DNA from: JAKVCB01 sp963578605
GTDB taxonomy: Bacteria; Planctomycetota; Planctomycetia; Pirellulales; Lacipirellulaceae
Assembly: GCA_963578605.1 (NCBI GenBank)
Contig: CAUZEA010000097.1
Span: 1 to 21,590, forward strand
Length of the DNA: 21,590 nt
Reading direction: 5' to 3'
Shown here: piece by piece, positions 16,324-21,590 of the stretch
Numbering within the stretch: position 1 is the first letter of the stretch
How the letters are laid out: every line of letters starts with the position of its first letter
Notes under the pieces: generated by a model
Seen by the model: only the letters and a program-made list of their open reading frames with translations
Database searches by the model: none
What the model was told of the DNA's origin: nothing
Translations under genes and position numbers: made by a program

Positions 16324-16448
16324 AAGGATGTTTGTGGCCAGATTCCAGGGGGATATCGCATCGATCTGAAACAACAATTGACTTTACATTGTGTGCACGA
16401 TTAGATATCCTTAAACTTGACAAAAGAATATTGTGGGTATTCCTCTAG

Positions 16449-17546
16449 TTGAATCCTACGGTTTTTGCCTTGCACCAACTCGCCTGGCCGTGGAACCGAA
16501 TTGTGAGAAAACGTCGTAAAACTCTGCCGATCCGCTGTCTACGGCAAACGAAAATTCACTGGAAACCCACCGGCAAACTGTCTCCATTCGGCTTCACCCT
16601 CGTTGAGCTGTTGGTGGTGATCGCCATCATCGGGATCCTGGTCGCCCTCTTGCTACCGGCAGTTCAGGCCGCCCGTGATGCGGGTCGGCGAGCCCACTGC
16701 AGCAACAACCTCAAACAAATCGGGATCGCCCTGCACCTCTACCACGATACGAACAAGACATTCCCGGCAGGCGCATACTACGCTGGTCCTTCTTATAGCC
16801 AAACTACTTACCGTGGAACGGTCGCTATCCGACTACTGCCTTACCTGGATCAACAAGAAATTTATGATGCGTATGACTTTAGTAGGACCGTTGATTGGCA
16901 AACATGGCCGGGTGGAGAACCCATCAGTCAAACTGTCATTGCTACCTACGTTTGTCCCAGTGACGACTACGAACTGGTTACTGGTACCGTCGCTAAACAC
17001 AACTACTGTGCTTCCGTGGGGCCTACGATGAGGGGCATGAACTTCCACTGCCTGTGTTCAAACCCATACTCGGGGTACGCCATATCAAAAATGGATAATT
17101 GGCACAAAGACTTTGCCGGACCCTTTATCCGACACGGAAGGGACGGCTCGCGGTACTACATCGTTAGCACCGACATCGAGGACTGTACCGACGGGCTTTC
17201 AAATACCATCTATTTTGGCGAGGTGCGTCCAGGTTGTTCAGACCATGTCCGCGGCGGGTGGGGCTCAAGCAACAATGGAAATGGTTTCGTCACCACGCTG
17301 CCACCAATCAATTACGATTCGTGTGATCTTTCTGACCCGGTCACCACAGGAAGAGAAAGAATTAAGAACTGTAGCCGTCCGTGCAACTGGGTTACCAGTG
17401 CGGGCTTTAAATCGATGCATCCCGGTGGAGCGATGTTCCTGCTGGGTGATGGGTCCGTCCATATGCTTTCCGATTTGATTGACCACTGGACCTACACCTA
17501 CCTGGGTGCAAAGGCCGATGGTAACGTAGTTAGTATCCCGCGTTAG
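16449..17546 (+). CDS. DUF1559 prepilin-like protein
   Basis: The frame gives 365 aa from a TTG at 16449, or 347 from a GTG at 16503; neither has a strong ribosome site, so the start is open. It carries a type IV-prepilin/pseudopilin signal, G48-F49-T-L-V-E53-L-L, with the +5 glutamate and hydrophobic helix 'VVIAIIGILVALLLPAVQAARDAGRR', then 'CSNNLKQIGIALHLYHDTNKTFPAG'. The DUF1559 (SBP_bac_10-like) globular domain ends with the typical 'HPGGAMFLLGDGSVHMLSDLID'. Such proteins are made in dozens of paralogues in planctomycetes and are thought to be processed by a prepilin peptidase and exposed at the surface; their role is unproven. The leader before cleavage is unusually long and basic. A lipoprotein gene follows after 74 bases, a common pairing. 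Confidence 0.9.
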   Translation: MNPTVFALHQLAWPWNRIVRKRRKTLPIRCLRQTKIHWKPTGKLSPFGFTLVELLVVIAIIGILVALLLPAVQAARDAGRRAHCSNNLKQIGIALHLYHDTNKTFPAGAYYAGPSYSQTTYRGTVAIRLLPYLDQQEIYDAYDFSRTVDWQTWPGGEPISQTVIATYVCPSDDYELVTGTVAKHNYCASVGPTMRGMNFHCLCSNPYSGYAISKMDNWHKDFAGPFIRHGRDGSRYYIVSTDIEDCTDGLSNTIYFGEVRPGCSDHVRGGWGSSNNGNGFVTTLPPINYDSCDLSDPVTTGRERIKNCSRPCNWVTSAGFKSMHPGGAMFLLGDGSVHMLSDLIDHWTYTYLGAKADGNVVSIPR

Positions 17547-17620
17547 GTTGCTCGATTTTTCCAGAAGCTATCTGGACGCTGCCAGACTCCCCCGCCTCCT
17601 CGCCCAAATCGATACGACCG

Positions 17621-18085
17621 ATGCCCGAGGCTTCTTTGCAAAGTTATTGCCACACACTCCTGTACTTGGTTCTCCCAATATTTGTTCTGCTGATCACGGG
17701 GTGTGGTTCCGATGGACCAGAATTAATACCGGTTTCCGGTACGGTCACACTCAATGGAACTCCCATCGATGAAGTGGTGGTGACCTTCGTCCCCAAGCAA
17801 GCTGGAAAGCCCGCAATGGGGCTTACGGACGAACAAGGCCGCTTTTCACTTTCGACCACCGAAGTGGATGATGGAGCCGCCGTCGGATCCTACTATGCCA
17901 CAGTGACATCGATCGATCAGGGCGCAACACGTCCCGATGCCCAAGGACTCTCAACAGGGTTGGAGATACACCCTCGACAGAAGTCCATCATCCCGGAACG
18001 GTACACCCTTTTCCGAAGCTCCGGGCTGTCGTATGAGGTTCAGGCCAGTATGGAACCGATTTCGATCAAACTGACTTCCAAATAG
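17621..18085 (+). CDS. Lipoprotein with carboxypeptidase-regulatory-like fold
   Basis: The 154-aa product has a lipoprotein signal: hydrophobic residues 13-26 and lipobox I25-T-G-C28, so C28 should be lipidated. The mature part begins 'GSDGPELIPVSGTVTLNGTPIDEVVVTFVP', then 'GLTDEQGRFSLST' and 'GAAVGSYYATVTS', the pattern of a transthyretin-like/carboxypeptidase-regulatory beta-sandwich, and ends 'IPERYTLFRSSGLSYEVQA'. In planctomycetes such genes commonly sit directly after DUF1559 genes, as here, and are probably co-transcribed with them. It is an envelope protein of unknown role. It converges with the minus-strand deacetylase-like gene at 18158. Confidence 0.88.
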   Translation: MPEASLQSYCHTLLYLVLPIFVLLITGCGSDGPELIPVSGTVTLNGTPIDEVVVTFVPKQAGKPAMGLTDEQGRFSLSTTEVDDGAAVGSYYATVTSIDQGATRPDAQGLSTGLEIHPRQKSIIPERYTLFRSSGLSYEVQASMEPISIKLTSK

Positions 18086-18105
18086 CCCCCAAAGCAGGAG
18101 CCCGT

Positions 18106-18157
18106 TTCTTCGGCCAAGGTTTGTTTCGTCGCCCGTTACCGATTCTTTTGTCGCCCC
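18106..18157. repeat. 3' flank shared with 20716-20745
   Basis: TTCTTCGGCCAAGGTTTG followed by CGTCGCCCGTTACCGAT occurs downstream of both deacetylase-like genes. Similarity starts about 20 bases after the stop of the convergent lipoprotein gene and marks one border of the tandem gene duplication. The other copy is separated from the 840-aa gene's start by only about 36 bases. Confidence 0.65.
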
Positions 18158-18165
18158 TCAACGAT
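18122..18165. repeat. Imperfect 22-base tandem duplication across a stop codon
   Basis: Units 18122-18143 and 18144-18165 match at about 17 of 22 positions. The second unit holds the TGA stop (18158-18160, minus strand) of the deacetylase-like gene. In the paralogous downstream flank of the neighbouring gene (20716-20753) only one unit is present and the stop is TAA. Confidence 0.6.
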
Positions 18166-20680
18166 CACACGGATTGGACGCCCGCAGAATTTCTCGGGCA
18201 GTCACCACCGGGAGCCCCTTGTCGGCAAACAATCCAAGCACCGCGTCCAGGTAGTCTTTGTCGCTGGCGTAATCATCCCAAATACTTGTCCGGGTGTTCT
18301 CGGTGTATTCTCGCGGATGAAAAACGACCCCAACATAAACTCCTCTGTCGGCGTGATCTCCGGTGAGGGCCTGGTCGATTTCCGCCGTCAGCTGGCCCAG
18401 GTTATTTTCGTGCTGTTTTTGGGTAAAGTCGCCTACGTCCAGCTGGGCGTGGCCAAGTTCTGCAACTTCATAAGTTGCCGCACCAGTCCCATAGTTGTTT
18501 CCGTAATCCCCGGTACATCGGGGAACCGTGATGAACCGGTGGGCTGCATGACCATCGGAGTTCTCATTAACAGGGCCCGTAGCATAAATCGCTTCGGCTT
18601 GCCATTCTTCCGACCGGTACTCGTTGTCGTCGTTGGGTCCCTGGGCCGCTACCTCCACCCGGGCCAGGTCGGGATCAACCCCCAAAGCAATCAACGCTTC
18701 CCCCAGGGCATAAACCTCTCCGAAAGAATCCTCAACCGATCCGTGATTCACTTCGCCCTGGCAAGTTTTTCCGGGCACATCGCGGTAACCGTCCGGATGC
18801 GCGTGCCCACACGAATGGTGGTGGTAACCTAGCTGATGGCCATTTTCAATCCACGACTTGAGTTGGTCGATTCTGCTCACCCCGTCATAAGTTCCATCGA
18901 CAAGTCCAACCCAACTTGAACTCATCAGCAGGGTCAACTTGTGACCGTGCAGGTCAGCCGCCTCGACAAATTCTGCCAACCTCTCCCAATGCTCCGGGGT
19001 AGCATTTTCGACCGTGCCATTGGCGTAGTTGGGGTCAAGGTGCAAAGCCAACACGGCGCTTGGGCCTACTGGCGTTTGAGAGACACCCTCGACTGCCGAC
19101 ATCACCACTGCCGTCGGCGGAACTGTCAGGCTACCGGCGTTGACCGTGGTCAGCTCGCCTGTCTCGCTGTCAACCTGGTAGAGCGCGCCACTCTGCTCCG
19201 CCGAGAAGTCGATCTCCACGCTCTCTCCGGTGGTCGACCAGAGTAGATAAAGAGGCTCCTCGTACAGGTCACGGATGTCCATGCTCCGTAGACCTTCGCT
19301 GTCTGCTGGACCGCGGACTACTTCACGCTTGTACAGCCGAAAAACGGTGACCCCCTCCGCCTCCCAGTCGGTAAGCGGTTCGTCTAGCTCCGCATCTTTC
19401 AACCCGAGCGACACTCCCTCGAGCAGGTAGGGATAGGGCTCGGGATTACCCGCGAGATAGGCCTCCCAGTCGTAATCGAAAGAGGACTCGCCAGGATAAG
19501 ACTCTTCCCACTGCTCAAACCGCTCGAGGACTTTAGCGTCTGTGGCAAACTCGGCGATGGCATTACCCTGCTCGGTTGTCTGCTCGGTCCAGGTGGCAAG
19601 CCACTCGACAACATCCTGCATCTCGTCCTGGTAGGTGATGGTTTGGTTGGGATGGGTCATGATTCCGAACTGCCACACCTTTGGCGTGAGCCCCAGGCGC
19701 TCGTTCTCCCGCCACTCGGCCACCAGCGCAAGGAACTGGCGTTGAATCTGGCCGACGCTGGCCATGATCTGGTGCTTGCCTGCCGGTACGAGCTTCCCCA
19801 CCTGCCCGATAGACGTGACCGCCAGAATGTCACGATCCGGGTCTTCGGTAAGCGACGCGCCCCGCATTCTGCGATAAGGGTTCCAGGGCTTCTGATTCCA
19901 ATCGGTGTACGAGAACGTTTCGCTCCCCGGTTCGATCTGTGGCTGGCTTGCTTCCCTCAAGTCCTCGATAATCTCTTCGGAGTCCACCAGCGACGACATG
20001 ATGGCCGGGTCGATGCGAAAAAGAGTGTGACCCAGGGTCTGTTCGCACTCACCAACCTGGTCACTCCATATCTCCTCCAAATCGGCCTGGCTTGCGGTCG
20101 CCGTCGACACGCGCTTCCAGAACTCGTTTTCACCAGAAAAGCGGTACATGTGAAAGTGGGAACCCATCACGTGTCCCGCCTCTTCCAGCGCCACCAGGTG
20201 GGCAGTGTCATCGCCGTTCAGCACACGCGCGTCGCGACAATACTCCCCATTGAGCTGGTAGTTGACCTGCGCACCAACCGACTCGGCCAGATCGGCAATC
20301 CAGAGGATCTGCTCCTTGTCGCTGTCGTAGCGGTTTTGCTTGGTGGTCTCCCAGTTGTCCAGCGCGCTGGCCTGCTCCGGGAATCCGTAGTTGTGGCCAT
20401 GTACGTTGATCGTGATCAGAATGGGCGGGTAGCTTGCCGAACTTCCAAAGTTCGCCTTCCACAACGCGTAATGGGCCTGACCAATGGGCGTGCCCAACCC
20501 GTCATCGTTGACCAGCGGGGTCTCGCTCCCCAGACCGTCCCGCCAGACCGTGTAATCGGCGGCATCCACGGTGCCACTGGCATCAAAATCGCCAGTCACG
20601 CCCGAGAGCATCCGGCGGTCTTCAAGCCGTTCAACGTGCAGCCAACGGTGATGCTGTCGGTTCGTTGGAATGGTTCTCAT
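18158..20680 (-). CDS. Secreted LEPR-XLL / dockerin-like protein with two polysaccharide-deacetylase-like segments
   Basis: The product is 840 aa from the ATG at 20680. GAGGTG 7 bases upstream supports this start over the ATG at 20695. The N-terminus has 'LHVERLEDRRML' (14-25), like the planctomycete LEPR-XLL export/sorting motif. A dockerin-like segment follows (about 27-82: 'GDFDASGTVDAADYTVWRDGLG' and 'QAHYALWKANFG'). Segment A (about 85-340) has 'ILITINVHGHNYG' and H175-F-H177. A beta-rich linker lies at about 420-545. Segment B (about 550-840) has 'LALHLDPN', 'HKLTLLMSSSWVGL', 'LKSWIENGHQLGYHHHSCGHAHPDG' with H620-622, H626 and H628, and 'KGLPVVTAREIL'. Strand-then-HxxH patterns and the closing strand suggest NodB/CE4-like barrels that bind metal and act on polysaccharide. 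This is a fold-level inference; the TFDD catalytic motif is not obvious. It probably forms an operon with the next gene upstream, 65 bases away. Confidence 0.8.
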   Translation of the reverse strand: MRTIPTNRQHHRWLHVERLEDRRMLSGVTGDFDASGTVDAADYTVWRDGLGSETPLVNDDGLGTPIGQAHYALWKANFGSSASYPPILITINVHGHNYGFPEQASALDNWETTKQNRYDSDKEQILWIADLAESVGAQVNYQLNGEYCRDARVLNGDDTAHLVALEEAGHVMGSHFHMYRFSGENEFWKRVSTATASQADLEEIWSDQVGECEQTLGHTLFRIDPAIMSSLVDSEEIIEDLREASQPQIEPGSETFSYTDWNQKPWNPYRRMRGASLTEDPDRDILAVTSIGQVGKLVPAGKHQIMASVGQIQRQFLALVAEWRENERLGLTPKVWQFGIMTHPNQTITYQDEMQDVVEWLATWTEQTTEQGNAIAEFATDAKVLERFEQWEESYPGESSFDYDWEAYLAGNPEPYPYLLEGVSLGLKDAELDEPLTDWEAEGVTVFRLYKREVVRGPADSEGLRSMDIRDLYEEPLYLLWSTTGESVEIDFSAEQSGALYQVDSETGELTTVNAGSLTVPPTAVVMSAVEGVSQTPVGPSAVLALHLDPNYANGTVENATPEHWERLAEFVEAADLHGHKLTLLMSSSWVGLVDGTYDGVSRIDQLKSWIENGHQLGYHHHSCGHAHPDGYRDVPGKTCQGEVNHGSVEDSFGEVYALGEALIALGVDPDLARVEVAAQGPNDDNEYRSEEWQAEAIYATGPVNENSDGHAAHRFITVPRCTGDYGNNYGTGAATYEVAELGHAQLDVGDFTQKQHENNLGQLTAEIDQALTGDHADRGVYVGVVFHPREYTENTRTSIWDDYASDKDYLDAVLGLFADKGLPVVTAREILRASNPCDR

Positions 20681-20687
20681 AGAACAG

Positions 20688-20693
20688 CACCTC
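20688..20693 (-). promoter_or_regulatory. Shine-Dalgarno site for the 840-aa gene
   Basis: Read on the minus strand, GAGGTG lies 7 bases before the ATG at 20680, selecting this start rather than the ATG at 20695, which overlaps the site itself. Confidence 0.6.
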
Positions 20694-20745
20694 ATAACAA
20701 CGTGCCGGCCATCGGTTCTTCGGCCAAGGTTTGCCTCGTCGCCCG

Positions 20746-21590
20746 TTACCGATCACACGGATTGGACGCCTGCAGAATTTTCCGGGCAGTCACCACCGGG
20801 AGGCCCTTTTCGGCAAACAATCCAAGCACGGCGTCCAGGTACTCTTTGTCGCTACCGTAATCATCCAGCTTGGTATCTCGGTCGTTCTCGGTGTATTCGC
20901 GAGCATGAAACACGACCCCGATATGAACCCCTGAGTCAGCGTGATCTCCGGTGAGGACCCGGTTGATTTCCATTTTCAGCCAAGTCAAGTTATTCCCGCT
21001 CTGTGAACTGACAAAGTCACCCACGTCGAGCTGGGAATGGCCAAGTTCCGCAACTTCATAAACTGCCGTATCACTCCCGTAGTTGTTCCCGTAATCCTCG
21101 GTGCACCGGGGAAGCGTGATGAACTTGTGGGCTGCATGACCGTCGGAGTTCTCGCCAACAGGGCCCGTGGCATAAATCGCTTCCGCTTGCCATTCTTCCG
21201 ACCGGTACTCGTTGTTGTCGTTAGGTCCCTGGGCCGCTATCTCCACCCGGGCCAGGTCGGGGTCAACCCCCATAGCAATCAACGCTTCACCCAGGGCATA
21301 AACCTTTGCGAAAGAATCCTCAACCAATCCGCGATCCTCTTCACCCTTGCAAAAATCATCGGGCACATCACGATAACCGTCGGGATGCGCGTGCCCACAC
21401 GAGTGGTGGTGGTAGCCCAGTTGGTGCCCGTATTCGATCCACGACTTGAGTTGGTCGATCCTGCTCACACCGTCAAGAGTGCCGTCGACGAGATCGACCC
21501 AGCTTGAACTCATCAGCAATGTCAACTTGTGGACGTAAAAGTCGGCGGCGGCGACAAATTCCTCCAACCTCCCCCAATTCTCGGGGGTGG
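20746..21590 (-). CDS. Paralogous deacetylase-like protein, 5' end beyond the window
   Basis: Only the last 280 residues lie in the window and the frame is open at the right edge (TPENWGRLEEFVAAAD is the first readable part). Nearly every stretch matches segment B of the neighbouring 840-aa protein: 'KLTLLMSSSWV', 'HQLGYHHHSCGHAHPDGYRD', 'YGNNYGSD', 'EVAELGHSQLDVGDF' and the identical ending 'ASNPCDR'. All the histidines of the HHHSCGHAH cluster are kept, so this copy is probably functional. Differences are mostly conservative. Shared sequence continues about 30 bases past its stop, showing that the duplication included 3' flank. Whether it also has the LEPR-XLL and dockerin parts cannot be seen here. 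Confidence 0.8.
   Translation of the reverse strand, partial: TPENWGRLEEFVAAADFYVHKLTLLMSSSWVDLVDGTLDGVSRIDQLKSWIEYGHQLGYHHHSCGHAHPDGYRDVPDDFCKGEEDRGLVEDSFAKVYALGEALIAMGVDPDLARVEIAAQGPNDNNEYRSEEWQAEAIYATGPVGENSDGHAAHKFITLPRCTEDYGNNYGSDTAVYEVAELGHSQLDVGDFVSSQSGNNLTWLKMEINRVLTGDHADSGVHIGVVFHAREYTENDRDTKLDDYGSDKEYLDAVLGLFAEKGLPVVTARKILQASNPCDR

Noticed and set aside
16378..16407. TTGACT - 18 bases - TAGATA promoter before the DUF1559 gene
   Set aside because: The -10 matches consensus at only half its positions; a nearby TTGACA at 16417 lacks a -10 at good distance. Too weak to call.
19643..20860. Long plus-strand open frame (405 codons)
   Set aside because: It lies antisense to the 840-aa deacetylase-like gene, has no family resemblance, and its paralogous stretch in the neighbouring gene also stays open antisense, which reflects codon usage of the real gene.
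1..21590. CRISPR array, tRNA, rRNA, transposase or phage genes
   Set aside because: I looked for short spaced repeats, cloverleaf-like ends and characteristic protein motifs and saw none; a covariance-model scan would be needed to exclude small RNAs.

Overview
The window looks like a chromosome segment from a marine-type planctomycete, most likely of the Pirellulales. Several family signatures point that way: a PSCyt1/DUF1549-DUF1553 cytochrome-like protein followed by a DUF1501 protein, a DUF1559 prepilin-like protein next to a small lipoprotein with a carboxypeptidase-regulatory-like fold, a DUF4838 protein, tandem RidA-like domains, and a secreted protein that opens with a VERLEDRRML (LEPR-XLL type) motif and a dockerin-like segment. 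Intergenic spaces are long, Shine-Dalgarno sites are sparse and TTG/GTG starts occur, as is usual for the group. No rRNA, tRNA, CRISPR array or insertion sequence was recognised.

Layout. 1-1344: a membrane protein with a PH-like central part and a repeated SLDE(I/M)P motif. 1511-3709 (minus): a double-RidA-domain protein and a Tat-exported Gfo/Idh/MocA-like protein. 4179-4967: a decayed ecdysteroid-kinase-like phosphotransferase gene, with a large internal in-frame deletion and an in-frame TAG. 5343-9373: the PSCyt1/DUF1549/DUF1553 plus DUF1501 pair, probably one transcript. 9499-11916 (minus): secreted DUF4838 protein. 12402-14425: a stand-alone MetE catalytic-domain protein and a VIT/CCC1-family iron/manganese transporter. 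14640-16323: a tandem duplication of an unrecognised multi-pass membrane protein, each copy preceded by a conserved leader of about 240 bases. 16449-18085: DUF1559 prepilin-like protein plus lipoprotein. 18158-21590 (minus): two tandem paralogous secreted proteins with polysaccharide-deacetylase-like segments; the second is cut by the window edge.

How it fits together. Most genes encode exported or envelope proteins of the kind planctomycetes carry in large paralogous families, often linked to polysaccharide turnover (PSCyt1/DUF1501, DUF4838, deacetylase-like). The MetE-like and VIT genes are metabolic or homeostatic and look unrelated to them. Two independent tandem duplications and one gene in decay suggest a locally plastic region. 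The least explained parts are the duplicated membrane-protein cassette with its near-invariant 33-base block and the duplicated deacetylase-like genes. I see no convincing evidence of a defence system, phage or integrative element.
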